Source: Tamarix chinensis
Lineage: Eukaryota > Streptophyta > Magnoliopsida > Caryophyllales > Tamaricaceae
Assembly: GCA_030549775.1 (NCBI GenBank)
Contig: CM060173.1
Coordinates: 68,535,867 to 68,599,866, forward strand
DNA: 64,000 nucleotides
Direction: 5' to 3'
A program made the translations under genes and the position numbers. The first letter of the stretch is position 1; each line of letters begins with the position of its first letter. Positions 36,751 through 49,603 of this stretch are shown piece after piece. A model generated the notes under the pieces. The model was not told where the DNA came from. It searched no databases and was given only the letters and a program-made list of their open reading frames with translations.

Positions 36751-36795
36751 TACGTGGTACAAGTCTGGTTTCCTTTACCATTCTGATGCTAAGTG
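36751..36795 (-). other. Decayed 3' hairpin of giant LTR B
   Basis: Same position as in the other copies (about 90 bp from the LTR end). Arms TACGTGGTAC and ATGCTAAGTG no longer pair well; the differences are transitions, consistent with decay. Confidence 0.4.
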
Positions 36796-37461
36796 CTAAG
36801 GCTAGAAATATTATTTCACTTTAATTAATAATATAATTATAAAAATTAGAGTAAAGAGAATAAAAACAAAGAAACATCATTCCAAATAAATAAATTATCA
36901 TTGATTACAAAAGTTAATGAAGAGAACTACATATGAATATAAGAGGTCATAATCATCCAAATCAAAAGATACTAGGCAAGCCACCACATAGTCGTACTCT
37001 TAACCCAATCACAAGCCTTCAATTGATCTCACGTGCTAACTTGCAAAGGTCACTATCTATTAAATAAGCAGAGGCACATGAAAAAGAACCCTTTAGTACA
37101 ATAGTACTAAGCAACCCATTATACAAAACTAATATGAAAAGTCTGTATAGAACACATAAAGGGAATCACAAAAGTACATGGTATAAGCATTGAAATATTC
37201 ATATGATGATAGAAATATGATAATCATATCAAATACATAATAACAAAAAAGCTACATATTGCTTATAATCATTCATGTAGAACATAATAAAACTTACCAA
37301 CAAAGCATATAAGAGATGCTATATGAAATAATGATTAGAATCAATCTCAACACAACAACCATAACCTTCAAAATACATCTCATATCTCAATATCAAACCA
37401 ATAATATCCATAATACCACATGTAGAGCTTAAAGGTACAATACTAATAAAATCCATAATAT

Positions 37462-37552
37462 TACAAGTAGGCATGAATGCTACTACCAAACCATAGGTAA
37501 GCACAAAGATTACTATTGAACCACAAGTTGGTATGAAGGATACTACCGACCA
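37462..37552 (-). repeat. 30-bp tandem array in giant LTR B
   Basis: Three units of about 30 bp of the type 'accacaagtaggcatgaa' followed by 'ggctactacca', with a degenerate fourth upstream. The same array is at 45969-46059 in LTR C. Confidence 0.75.
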
Positions 37553-38479
37553 ATCCAATAATCATTTCTATCCAAAAATAATCATTTCAATCTAATATCC
37601 ATTTTCATTTATATTTACTTGAGAGGATACCGTATCGAACCTAAAGAAACGAAAGTACTCCAGCTATGTCGGAGCATTAAAGTAACACAATATCCTACCA
37701 ACTAACAACAAAATGACACTAAGGCACCCTGGTCTCCCTAGAAAATGAATGTATCACAGTACCCTACCGATATGGACGTCTAATCAAGAAGTATACATAC
37801 CCTCTATTAAGTCTGTAGAGTTAAATTGAGTAAGATAAAGGGCCTAACTAGGGCACAAAGGCACACTAGAAAAATCCATAAATCAAGGGATAAATGATGT
37901 CTTTAGGGTAGTAAACTCTTAAGAGTCACCATTCCTAATCTTGAGGTATTTCACACTAAGTATTAGTATTTTATTAAGGTGACCACAAAAATCACATATT
38001 AATCACATAGATTCAATTTTCACACTTAACCTTTTTAATTCATTTCCAAACATCTAAGATAATAATAATTAATATCAATACCAAGTTCAATCGTTAAAAA
38101 TATACTAAGGTTATCCGAGGCTCCATTTTTCGCACTTTGGCACTTTAGGCTAAAAATGACCAAAATAACGTTGAGGAAAAAATATCTACATTATCATCCA
38201 TTTAAAAATACTAATTTTATTTCATTTATTAAATTTTCAATAAAATATTAAAATAAAATAATTAAATCATGTAAAATGCAAATAAATTACAAGATATGCC
38301 AAATAACTATTTTACCCTTTACATGATTTACATGTAAAACCCTAACATGCGTTTCTAGAACATCAACTACATTTCCACATTCTCAATAATAAATAATACA
38401 TACTAGGCATGCTTATAAAATTAATTATCATAATACACATAAAATGACTAAAATACCCCTAAGACATATAAATATAATT

Positions 38480-39240
38480 GTAGCGCCCCGTGTCTATATG
38501 ACCATATGGGGACTACCCTAGAGTGATTTTTAGATTGATCTGTTGAATCCATAGATCAACAAGAGTCATTTCAACAAAGTTTATCCTCAATCACGAGCTT
38601 CCCAAAAAAATAGAAAATTTTCAAAACTTCCTAGGAGGGTTACCCATCCAAAAAAATTGCTCCATGGCCATCACGCTTAATTATGGAGTTCTTAGGACTG
38701 AACCACCAAAAGGATCGTATACCATGTTAATATAAGTAGTCAAATAAATCATTCTAACACTCTACTCAATTTCAGTGCATTACATTGAGCCCCACTCAAG
38801 AACACGATTTCCTCATTGTGCCTCAACCACTAACTATATTATTATGGTCTATCCTAAGAATCACCCTATTAGGATGCTAATTGGTTCATTAAAGTTTAGC
38901 TCATAGTCATGGTTTTACTCTAATACCATTTGTAACACCCCATGCCAATACCACCATATGATGGCTACCTTAGAGCGATTTTAGATTGATCAACTGACCC
39001 CATAGATCAACAAGAGTCCTTTCAAGGTTCTTTGTCCTCACTCAGGTGCTTCATGAGAAATTTTTAAAAAAATTATGAAACTTTCCAAGAGGATCACCCA
39101 TCTTAAAAAAATTTTCCATGACCAACATGCTTAAATGTGGAGTTTTTAGGATGAAATCACTAAAAGGATGATATGTCATATTGATATAAATAGCCAGATC
39201 AATCCTTAAAACACTTCTCTCAATTTAGGGGCATTACAAT
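38480..39240 (-). repeat. Imperfect direct duplication inside LTR B
   Basis: The block at about 38487-38770 ('gcgccccgtg', 'gatcaacaagagtc', 'ggttacccatcc', 'atggccatcacgctta') returns at about 38937-39235 with many differences, about 450 bp apart. Each ends near 'attacat/attacaat'. It may be an inserted short element or an old internal duplication. No coding seen. Confidence 0.55.
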
Positions 39241-40688
39241 AATAATCAGAATGAAACATGAAACATCAAATCACTCATCTCCATAAATAATTGAGGCATA
39301 TTAAGAATTCTTGTCTGGTTAAATATCACAATATGCTTAAATGATCAAATGACCCCTAAGGTGTATGATAATAATATTTATGTTAACAGTACATTTAGGT
39401 ATACTTAACCTATCATATTGAACATAAAATGAAATATATAATTTATTCCATTCATTTAAACCATTTTAACATACATTTTACAAACATGATAATTTTCACA
39501 AGTTAACATGCTTTATTTTACCAAATCTCATGCTATCATTATTAGAGAAAAAACCACAATGTAATAAATATACTTAATAACTAATTTATAGATCAAAACC
39601 TAAATATGATATCTAAATATTTTAGTAGATTATAGGGATAGAAATGCAAAAAAAAAATACTTAACATGATTAATAATTCAAAACCTAAATGCCCTATAAT
39701 GAAATGTCTAAATATTTTATTAAAGTATAGGGATACTTGATTTTCCATAAAAGCACAATTTACGAATAACTTACTAAAATTTATTAGGCTCCACTAATAA
39801 AATTTTTGTATGTAAAAATAATAGCACATTAAACAAATTAATATTTGAATCAATAATATAATAATTTATATTATAATATTTATTAAAATGAAAAACTACC
39901 AAATAACCCCAAGGCGAAACTTAGTAAAGTTAAAATTAGAATCCATACCTTGCATGAGTAGCATGAGTTAGGCAAGGCAAGAGGGGCTAGGAGGATTGGG
40001 TTGCCAAGTGGAGGTGATGGTTGGTGATGGGTAGAAATAGTAGTGGCAAGGCTAGCTGGTAGTGGTGAGGGCTCCTAATTGTGGGGGCTGGGAAACTAGT
40101 GGCTAGAGTGTTACTTTAGTGATGGTATTAGACCTTTAGTGGAGGAGCAAATGGGGCACTGGTTAGGGAGATGGAAAGGATGGTGTGTGGTCAAGGGAGG
40201 CATGATTGGATGGTGGTTGGATCTAAGACAAGGAAAGGTCATAGTGGGGTGGAAGGGTTATAAGGGAATGTAGTGCAAAAGCTAGTTGTGGGTGACGTGG
40301 AGGTGATGTAGAAGGTTTAATCCTCAACTAGGGGTAGGTTGTAGAGGAAATGTGGCATAGGTTAGGGTTTTTGTGGTGTGTGGGATGTGAGATGTGTGGG
40401 ACAGTGGTAGGGATGTAGGGAGGCACTGGTAGTGGTGTGGTGTTGGTGCGACAAAGAGGGGAGGGGCGTTGTAGAGGGGCCAAGGTAGGTGGTGGTGGTG
40501 AACTAGGTGAGGGTGAGCTAGTGGTTGGAAGTTAATATGGCTAAAAGCAAGGGAGTGGATTGGACCTGGTGGGTGACATTGAGGTGGTGATAGGAAAGAA
40601 AAAAGAGGCAGTGAAATGGAAAAGTAAAGCTGCAAAGAAAGTAGTTATGTTCGGATAAAAGGAGGAGGTGGGAATGTGGTGTTGTGTA

Positions 40689-40691
<3 letters not shown>

Positions 40692-40759
<68 letters not shown>
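40692..40759. repeat. (TA)n(TG)n compound microsatellite
   Basis: About 38 bases of alternating TA followed by about 30 bases of TG in the leader part of LTR B. Confidence 0.95.
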
Positions 40760-40762
<3 letters not shown>

Positions 40763-43662
40763 GGGGGAAAACTTGGTGCAATGGATGAGGCAAGAAGTTT
40801 AAGAGGAAGGAATATGTAAGGGAGGAGTATAGGGTTTTGTTTTGTGTGATATAGTTAAGAAAAGAGGAAGGTGTGGTTGGTTTTCATAGGACGTTAATGG
40901 CATGGGAGTTGGTTGTTGTGAGTGTAAAAGGGGAAAGGCGGAAAGTGAAGTTGGTTTTTCTAATATAGGGGGCTCAATAGGGTGCAAGATAGTGTAGAAG
41001 GGGAAAGGAAATGCATCTGAGGGTGCATGCAAGGCTATTTAGTTGGGAGAGGAAAGGAAGATAGGAAGTCAAGAAAAAGTGTAGAGGGGAATGTTGGGGT
41101 GTTTTTTGGGGGGTTATGTGGGTATTCTAGGCGTGGAGGTGGAGAAGAAAAGAAAAAAGGGGAGATAGGTTAGGATCAGTAGGTTAAGGAAGAAGGAAGG
41201 AAAGAAAAAAATAGAGAAGTGGGTTAGGCTTAAGAAGTAGTTCAGGAGGAGCGGAGAAGAAACAAGAAAAATAAAAGGTGGGTTGGTCACGAGGAAGCAA
41301 AAAAAAAAGAAGGTAGAAGAAGGGGAAAAAGGGAGAAAAAAGGAAAGAAGAAAATAAATTTAGGGCTAGAATTAGAATTATGTTAAATATGGATTTTAGA
41401 TCAAATAAAAATTTATCTTGGTTAAGGGTATCCAATTAGGAACAAGAAATTGGATAAAATTATTAATTTAGGGTGGATTTAAATAAAAATAAAAAGATAA
41501 AATAGTTTGTATAATTATCAAAGAAATTTTTAGGTTTATGGTCAATTGTTAACAAAAATAATTAAGCTCATATTAAAGGATTGGTTTTTTTTAGATAAAA
41601 AACTAAACATTCAAAAGTAAGGTTACAAAATTTGAGGGTGTAACACCAACCCATTACATATTCTGCCCCCTTCCAACATCTCCTTCCATTCTAAGTAGGA
41701 CAAGAAATGCCACCATCCACCTCTTTGGTTTCTTTCCTCCATTATCAACCACTGCACTAATACTAGCAACCTTTGTGGCCTCCTCCACCAACCACCACTT
41801 ACCATCTTCTTCATGCATCCATGCAACACTATCACTAGCTTCCACCATCTCTTACAACTGCCTTCACCATCCACCATTGCCAACCTCCATTCACACTGCC
41901 CAGACCAAACCATTCCCACAATCCAAAACCTTCAACATCACCGGTTCACACTACCACCTCCTCTATAGCATGAGCTACCCATGTAGTCTATCCCCAACTA
42001 TGTTTGCTCACCACGTAGCTTCACTACTAGCTTCCATTAAATCATATTTTCCCCTATGGTGAACCATCCTCCTCCCCCATTTAAAGCCAAAATCATCCAT
42101 CTCCTCCACCTACCACATCCTCCACCTCCTCCAAACACCACCTATCCACACATGCCCCTTCTTCTCTTTACTACATCGAGTTCCTACATGCTTGACTCAC
42201 ATGCTTTCCCATGTAATGTGAATGCCACTCTTTTCTTCTCTTGTTGATTTGAGGGTATTTTAGTAATTTTTAAATTATAATTTTTTTAATATAAAAGGTT
42301 TTTTATGACCTATATATTAATATGCTTAATAATGGTTTTAATTTTTAGGTAAAAGAGATTGATTAGTAGAGCCTACTAAATCTTAGTAGGTTACTTATAT
42401 TTTGTGCTTTTTTCTAGAAATTAGGTAATGTATATGATTTACTAAAATGATAAATATCACATGATATCACTTTAAAGTTTTAATGTATAAATTATATTAA
42501 CCATGGTTGTTACATTATAATTATTTGTCTAATAATACTAGTGCTAAGTTTGGTAAAATGGAGCATGTTAAATTGGGTAAACTATTATGTATATAAAATC
42601 ATGTTAAAATGGTTTTACATCATAAATAAGTTATGTAAATTATATATGTTTAATATCATAAACTGAGCATTCTTTTGCGTATTTTAAGCATGATCCTTAT
42701 CATTATATGTCTTAGGGGTATTTTGGTCTTTGTAAACAAGTCCTAATATTTATTTTGATAAACAAACATAATATGTATTACTTATTGATAAGTATGAAAC
42801 TATGTGATTTGATGTTTTAGAAATTTATGTTAAGATTTTATGTGCTAAATCATGTGTAAGGGTCAAGTGGTCATTTAGTATGCCTGGTAATTTATTTGCA
42901 TGTTAAATATTTTTATTATTGTGTTTTAGCCTTTTATGACTAAGTATTAAGTAATGTGATAATGAGGCAATTAAGTTCCCAATGGTATTTTGGCCATTTT
43001 CTATCTAATGCCCCTAAAAATATATAATGGATCCTCAGATGGCCTTTGTAGATTTTAATGTTGGCTTTAGTGTTGACCTTAATCATGGTTGTCTTAAGTA
43101 ATTAGGAATAGGTAAAAATGGCTAAGTATGTAAACTTGATCTATTTTTTTACTATGTGATATTGTGATCACCTTAATAAGACCCTAATATTTAAAGTAAA
43201 ATACCTTGAGAATGGAACTGGTGACTGTTTAGGAGTAGATATCCTAAAGACATGGCTTAACCCATGGTTGGCTATAGACTTTTGTTAGTGTGCCTTAGTG
43301 TCCAAGCAATGCCCTATATCTTACTCTACTTAACTCTATGGATTTTATATATGTTATGGATAATTATGGATTGTGTCCTTATCAGGAGGGTATTATGCTT
43401 CCTTTATGTGTCATTATGACCATGGTACATTAGTGACCTTAGGCTAATAGTTTATAGGATATTTTTTTCCTTTCTATGCCGATATAACTAGGGTGCCTTA
43501 GTATATTTGGGTTGATATGATCTCCCCTCAAGTAAATAAAAATAAAATTAATCATTATTAGTCTTATTTGTTATGGATGATGTTGCTATGATGTTCAAGA
43601 GGACATTAATATCTAAATTAAATGACCACATGAGTCAAAAATGAGATGTTGTAACCTTTCCA

Positions 43663-44160
43663 TTAAATGATAATAGTGGTCAGGTGTGTTTTTCTATGGG
43701 AGTTGCATCGCAGCATTCCACTAGTTTAAGAATAGTGGATAGAAGCGTGTTTTCCTAAGAGGCATTGTATCCATGCTAGCATCTTAATAATAGTGTCCCA
43801 AATCATTTTACCTTGGGAAGTGCTTTATTCTATTTCACTAAATTAAGGATATTAACATCCCTAAAATTGATGTGAAATAAATATATGGCATGATCACAAT
43901 CATAAATAAGATCTTAATATTTAAAGTGAAGGACTACATTAGTCAGAATTGAGTTATTGCGTCCATTCCTCTAGATGATAATAGTGGTCGGGATTATTTT
44001 TCCCTAAGAGGTGCATCAAATTGTTCCACATGATTAAGAATAGTGGTCAATAGATTATTTCTTTAAGAGGTGTTATATATGTTCCACTATCTTAATAATA
44101 TTTGCCATAATGATTTTTCCCTAAGAGGTGTTTCGGTTTGTTCCACCATATTAATAATTG
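43663..44160 (+). repeat. Degenerate tandem array in giant LTR A
   Basis: Several units of roughly 70 bp with 'aataatagtggtc', 'tttttccctaagaggtg' and 'ttccac...ttaagaatagtgg'. The CCAC...GTGG arms and the ATAATAGTGG core echo the LTR 1 array at the same relative place. Confidence 0.65.
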
Positions 44161-44831
44161 GGGTCTTTAAAGTCACCATGAAATAAATAATTGGAATTTC
44201 ATAAGCACTAATTTGTTTTGGCTTGTGGTTAAGAAGAATGTTGTAGATGTTGACTTATGAGATATATTATGAATTTCATGATTATTAGGTTGAGATTAGT
44301 CCTAACCATCACTTTAGAGAGCATTCCTTGGATGCTAGATTGGTGAGTTTCATTATATTCTAAAGGAACAGGCATAACCAATATGTGGCCTTAGGGGTAT
44401 CATCTTAATAGATATGGTTATTGTAATTTAGTCATCACATGTATATTTTAATATTTTATACCATGTACTCTTGTGATACTTTGTATGTGTTCCATATAAC
44501 CTTTTCATGTCTACTTTTGAATAATGGGCTACTTAGTATCATTTCATGTGCCCCTCCTTATTCATTGGGATGTCATAATTTTACAGGTCAGCTCATGATA
44601 TTAGTTTAAGACTAGTATTTTAGGTTGAGAGTTAGGACTATCTGGTATCCTATTCAATATATTTTGATCTGGATATATCTAGGCTCTTATGCCCTCGTGT
44701 ATTTTCTTTCTTTTGAATTTTTTCACCACTGACCATTTGCTTCATCATAATGATGTTAATCAGCTTTGTAATATCTATTTTGGTCCTTATAATTGTGATA
44801 TTAATTTAAGTGGATTACATTTGTAACCTTA

Positions 44832-44876
44832 GTACTTGGTATGAGAATAGTAAAGGAAATTGGACTTGTACTAAAC
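44832..44876 (+). other. 3' hairpin region of giant LTR A
   Basis: GTACTTGGTAT and TGTACTAAAC stand at the family hairpin place, about 92 bp from the LTR end, followed by GGGTAATAACACCC. Pairing is partly decayed. Confidence 0.45.
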
Positions 44877-44968
44877 AAAGGGTAATAACACCCTTCCTTT
44901 TATTATTTTAGTTTCTGCAATTAACTCTTTAAAAGAAATTTTTAAATCCTAAAATTGGGGTTGTTATA

Positions 44969-45168
44969 AAAAGGGTTTGCAAGAGCCTTGTTAGCACCTT
45001 ATTTATGATATTATATAAAACAATGCAGCAAACAATAGGGAGATTCAGTAACTCAGATAGCATTAGGCACTTTAGAGCAAGGGTGATATAGTTAAGAAAA
45101 CTAAGAACACTACCCACAAAGAAGGATTGATTTATCATTTTCCAAACAACATCCCCTATGATTGTCTA
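44969..45168 (-). pseudogene. LINE 1, middle piece (RT)
   Basis: A 200-bp fragment of LINE RT between LTR A and LTR C. The minus-strand frame reads 'IIGDVVWKMINQSFF' then 'LNLPIVCCIVLYNIINKVL' and 'TRLLQT', the region around the conserved 'RPISCC.VLYKI..KVL..RL' block of plant L1 RT. It links exactly to 54584 upstream and 35682 downstream. Confidence 0.85.
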
Positions 45169-45259
45169 TATAATACCCCCATTTTTAGGACTTAAAAGCT
45201 TCATTTATAGAGTTAAGTGCAGAAGCTAAAATAATGAAAATGAAGGGTGTTACTACCAT

Positions 45260-45302
45260 ACTTAGTACAATTCCAGTTTCTTCTACCATTCTCATACCAA
45301 GT
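45260..45302 (-). other. 3' hairpin of giant LTR C
   Basis: Arms ACTTAGTAC and ATACCAAGT on the plus strand pair at 7 of 9 positions, with wobble, about 91 bp from the LTR end, beside GTAACACCC (minus strand). Confidence 0.55.
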
Positions 45303-45968
45303 GTTAACTCTAAAATCTCTACCCTACTTAAATTAATAACACAATTACATGACACATATTAGAGATAACAAATAGATTTATATTATTTAAAAATAAGTTA
45401 CATCACTGGTTGCAAAACTCAAATAAAAGAGACAGTAAACAAAGACATAAGAGACCAAGAATAAGAAAAATCAAGGTAACAAAAAGAAAACAAGATAGTC
45501 CTAAGCTCTCAATCCAAGCTACTACCTTTTGACTAAACTTGTAAGCTAAGATACAAAGACCACTACCCAATGAATAGACAAGGGCCCATGAAAGGAACCC
45601 TTCAATATAATGGTACTGAGTAACCCAACATACAAAACTAATATAAAAAACTAACATGGAAAACATATAAGGTATTACAATAATACAATGTATATAACAT
45701 CAAATTATACATGAGATAATTGAAATATGACAACCGTATAAGATAATTGAAGAGTATCAAGGTCACATACTAATCATGTTCATTCATCTAAAATATAATG
45801 ATATTTACCAACTGAACATTCAAGTGATGCTCTTTGATGTATTATTAGAAATAGCATCGTCCCAAAGCATAATAATATCAATGGTCACATACTTCATTAT
45901 GAATACTAATAAATCCATTATCATCATAGGTACGCTCATAGGGACAAGACCAATAAAAATCTATAACA

Positions 45969-46059
45969 TCACAGGTAGGCATGAAGGCTACTACCAAACC
46001 ACAAGTATGCACAAATGCTATTACCGAAGTATAGGTAGACACAAAGGCTACTACTGACC
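45969..46059 (-). repeat. 30-bp tandem array in giant LTR C
   Basis: Three units related to those at 37462-37552: 'ggtaggcatgaaggctacta', then 'agtatgcacaaatgctatta', then 'ggtagacacaaaggctacta'. Confidence 0.75.
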
Positions 46060-47607
46060 AATCTAATAATCCAATCATAATCATTTTTATTTTTATTTAC
46101 TCGATGGGAGATCATAATAAAAAGGAGACACTAAGGTATTCTAGTCATATAGGTTCACCAAAGCAACAAATTATCCTACCAACTATCAATATAAGGACAT
46201 TAATTAACTTAGTCGCATCGGAACACAAAGGTAGCATAGTACCCTACTGATAAGGATACCTAATCCATAAAAATCCATAATCAATGTCTTTAGGGTAGCA
46301 ATCCCTAAAGAGTCGCTATTCCCGATATCGAAGTATTTCACTTTAAGTATTAGTATTTTATCAAGGTGACCATAAAATTGCATATTAATCACATAAATCA
46401 ATTTTTCATATTTTAAAATTCTAAATCATTTCCCATTTATTCAATATAAGCATATACAATGTTAATAACAACATGAACATTAAAAATATATTAAGGTCAT
46501 CATAGGCTCAATTATTCACATTTAGACATATCAGGCCAAAAATGACCAAAATGTCCCTAAAGCTAAAATTATCCAATTATCGTCCATTTTAAATACTAAA
46601 TCCATTTATTTTATTAATTTATCATGAAAAGGATAAAATGTCATAATTAAATTAATTATCATGCAAACAAATTATTATCTATGTCAATTGATTACTTTTC
46701 CCTTATACATGGCTTTGCACGTAAAAATGATAGCATGTGTATCTAATCCATCCAAAATCACATAATCTCATGCTCAACAATATAATATACATTAGACACA
46801 GTTGTTGAGATAAATATCATAATACACTTAAAATGGCCAAATTTTCCCTCGGACACATAAAAATAATAATTTATACCACACATTTGTCTAAGCATGCCCA
46901 ACCTATCATTTTGGACATGCATATTATACATAATCATAAAAAATATTTTTGTCATACTTTCTTACCCAAAATATTTTACAATAGATAACATGCTCCTTTT
47001 TTTATTTTCATGAAAATAATAATAAGCACATAATTATGATATGGTGAATCATACTTAATAAATTACATATGTAAAAACACTATATGCAATCATGAAGCAT
47101 TCAAAATTTTAGTAAAGTATAAGAGTTTCTTGTTTTTCCAGCAAAGCACAAATTAATGGTATCCTACTAAAATTACTTAAACTCTACTAATTAAACATTC
47201 GTACCTAAATAATAATACTAAATGAACCAAATTATTATTTATCTAATAAAATAATACTAATTTATATTAAAATATTTATTAACCAAATTTATTAAATTAC
47301 ATACCACAATTTATGAAATAAAAGGTTCCTTATGCTACATAGGCAACATAAGCTTGGGCACACAAATCAGTTGTGATGGATGGTTGTGGTGCACGAGATG
47401 GTAGGGATGGTGGAGATTGTTGTGAGGGTTGAAGGAAAAGGCTACTAGCTTAGTTGAGTAAGGAGTGTGAGGATGGTTGAAGAGGTAGGGGTTGTTGGGA
47501 TGATGTTGGTTAGTTGGTGAGTTGGTGGTTGTGAGGTGGGACGAGGATGGTGATGTGGTGAAGGGTGGCGTGCTCTTGGAGGGTGTTGCGGCAGACAAGG
47601 CCAAAGT

Positions 47608-48440
47608 TGAAGAAACTTGGAAGGGTTTCACAGAAATTTTGCTGGATCGCAAAAAAAAATCGAGCGAGGGGTTCGATTCACTAAAACAATCAGCCTAAGG
47701 ATTTTTCTCCAAAGGAAGATTAGAAAACTCAGAGAGTAATTGAATCAACGACTATTGAAGTTGTAGAACAAAGAAGATCAAGAAGAAATGTGAACGAGGA
47801 AGTCGTGAGAGAGAAGGAGAGATAGAGAGAGAGAGTTCCAGAAAATTATCTCAAAATGTATTCGACCAAAAAGTGTGTGATACAGCCGGTGTATACGCCT
47901 TATATATATGGCGTATACAATACAAAAGAAAGACGTACAATATACACTATCGCAGGCCTTTGTTCCCTATACAAATCAGCCCAAATGATCATTCGAGACA
48001 TATATAACATAGGTCGACGGCTGGTCAAAGAAACAACCCAAATTTATAAGATTATTACAATGTATAATAATCCAAAGTATGGATTTACAAATAATTCCCA
48101 TCAGCTAAAATATATAATAGCTAATCATGGTTACCAAGGGTTGAGTAATCCACATTCCAACTAACCCAATAATTATGGGTCAAGTGGCACATTACACAGC
48201 CAGCTTAATCCCCATTAGCAAAATTTGCCGGCGAATGCATCACATGGGATTTTCTACAAATTAATACAACATAATTTCTATAACAACTCCCGACAACAGC
48301 TACAACAATCTCTTGATCCATTCTCATATTTTGAATTAATTTCCTAAACAATCACACAATAAGAAAAATAACTATAGGTACAACATAATCTATAACAATT
48401 AATATAATTATTTAAATACAAATTTTAGACATATATATCA
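47608..48440 (-). repeat. Gypsy 2 3' LTR
   Basis: 833 bp; on the minus strand it starts TGATATATATG and ends GTTTCTTCA. Compared with the other LTR it lacks about 16 bp near its end (plus-strand 47617-47630 region). Confidence 0.9.
47891..47918 (-). promoter_or_regulatory. TATA box inside a perfect inverted repeat (Gypsy 2)
   Basis: GTATACGCC, then TTATATATAT, then GGCGTATAC: nine-base arms in perfect inversion around the TATA-like core. The other LTR has it at 53036-53063 with one changed arm base. Position within the LTR fits the core promoter. The symmetry is seen directly; a regulatory role is inference. Confidence 0.55.
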
Positions 48441-49600
48441 TTCCCTTCTTCTTGGAGAGGTTTTGTCTCTGAAACCTGATTAATACCCATAAATGGACTA
48501 AGATCAGAAACATTAAAAGAATCACTAACATTACCAAACTTATTAGGTAAATCAATTTTGTAAGAATTATCATTAATTTTTTCTAATACAGTAAAAGGTC
48601 CATCACCCCTAGGGTCTAGTTTCGATTTTCGAAGGTTTGGAAAACATTCTTTCCTAAGGTGTACCCAAACTAAATCTCCAGGTTGGAAAACCATCTTCTT
48701 TCTTCTTTTATTAGGATTCTCAACCATTTGTTGAACTCTCTTAGTAATTTGTTGGCTCACAGATTCATCTAATTTCTTTATATTAACAACACGAGATTCA
48801 GTATCAAAGTTATGTAACTTAGAATTAGGCAAAGGGCTCAGGTCAAGAGGAGTCAAAGGATTAAAACCATTCACAACCTCAAATGAAGTCTTTTTAGTTG
48901 TAGAATGTAATGTCCTATTATAAGCAAATTCTACCTAAGGCAATACATGTTCCCATTGTTTAAGATTCTTTCCAAGGACAGCTCTCAACATATTACCTAA
49001 TGTCCTATTTACTACCTCTGTTTATCCATCTGTTTGATGGTGACATGTGGAGGAAAATAAAAGTTTAGTTCCTAATTTACTCCACAAAACCTTCCAAAAA
49101 TGACTCAAAAATTTAACATCTCTATCTGACACTATTTTTTTACGTATTCCATGCAACTTAACTATATGAGAAAAGAACAACTCAGCCATAGCCACAACAT
49201 CATTTGTTTTATTGCAAGGTATAAAATGAGCCATCTTACTAAACCTATCCACTAAAACCATTATTGAATCTTTGGCCTTATTAGTCCTAGGCAATCCTAA
49301 AATGAAATCTAAGGAAACATCAGTCTAGGGTTGATTAGGAATAGGTAATGGAGTATATAACCCAAAAGGTTTTGATGTGGACTTAGCCTATCTACAAGCT
49401 ATACAATTAACACAATATTTCAACACATCCTTTTTTATATGAGGCCAGTAGAAATGATCAATTAGTATATCTAAAGTCTTTTGAAATCCTAAGTGTGCCA
49501 TTAGTCCACCATTATGAGCTTCTTGAATTAATAGTCCCCTATATGAGCAATCAAGAATACATAACCCATTTTCTCTAAATAAGTAACCTTCAGAGATATA
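48425..49600 (-). pseudogene. Gypsy 2 integrase
   Basis: Minus-strand pieces: an HHCC-like region ('HNGGLMAHLGFQKTLDIL' ... 'CVNCIAC'), the core '[11 protein letters not shown]', '[17 protein letters not shown]', '[14 protein letters not shown]', 'CHHQTDG' followed by a stop where Gln is expected and then 'TEVVNRTL', so the D-D-E residues survive around a stop codon. The C-terminal frame 48425-48874 has 'FQPGDLVWVHLRKECFPNL' and 'SFNVSDLSPF', runs across the polypurine tract as 'EEGND' and ends six codons inside the 3' LTR. Confidence 0.9.
48441..48453 (-). other. Gypsy 2 polypurine tract
   Basis: Minus-strand AAGAAGAAGGGAA abuts the 3' LTR start TGATATATATG. It is also read as codons of the integrase tail. 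Confidence 0.8.
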
Positions 49601-49603
49601 ATA

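Larger units (their letters stand above)
36661..41645 (-). mobile_element. Giant solo LTR B, reversed
   Basis: About 4.99 kb. On the minus strand it begins TGTTACACCCTC and ends GGGGGTGTTGCA. It is nested in the CT-rich leader of LTR A. Flanks CAAAT and CCAAC give no clear duplication; moving one base gives CCAAA/CCAAC. It is a close subfamily relative of LTR C: both share the 30-bp array and the neighbouring block. No coding domain inside; frames 40324-41435 are CT-rich leader composition. Confidence 0.75.
35683..44968 (+). mobile_element. Giant solo LTR A, containing LTR B
   Basis: Starts TATAACACCCTAAAATTTT (decayed TG) at 35683 and ends GGGGTTGTTATA (decayed CA). LTR B (36661-41645) splits it; without B it is about 4.3 kb. 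Flanks are ATATG and AAAAG, too decayed to call a duplication, but excision restores the LINE RT frame ('VLTRLLQT' to 'HIPIILDEPQSIF'). CT-rich leader segments (35980-36660 and 41650-42250), a repeat array near 43663-44160 and the family 3' block match LTR 1 order. Confidence 0.7.

Noticed and set aside
40324..41435. Three adjacent minus-strand open frames rich in Pro, His and Leu
   Set aside because: Same leader composition in LTR B, including a translated microsatellite (repeating His-Thr and Ile-Tyr).
41775..42247. Plus-strand Ser/His/Pro-rich frames
   Set aside because: Second half of the LTR A leader after LTR B; composition effect, overlapping minus-strand frames equally long.
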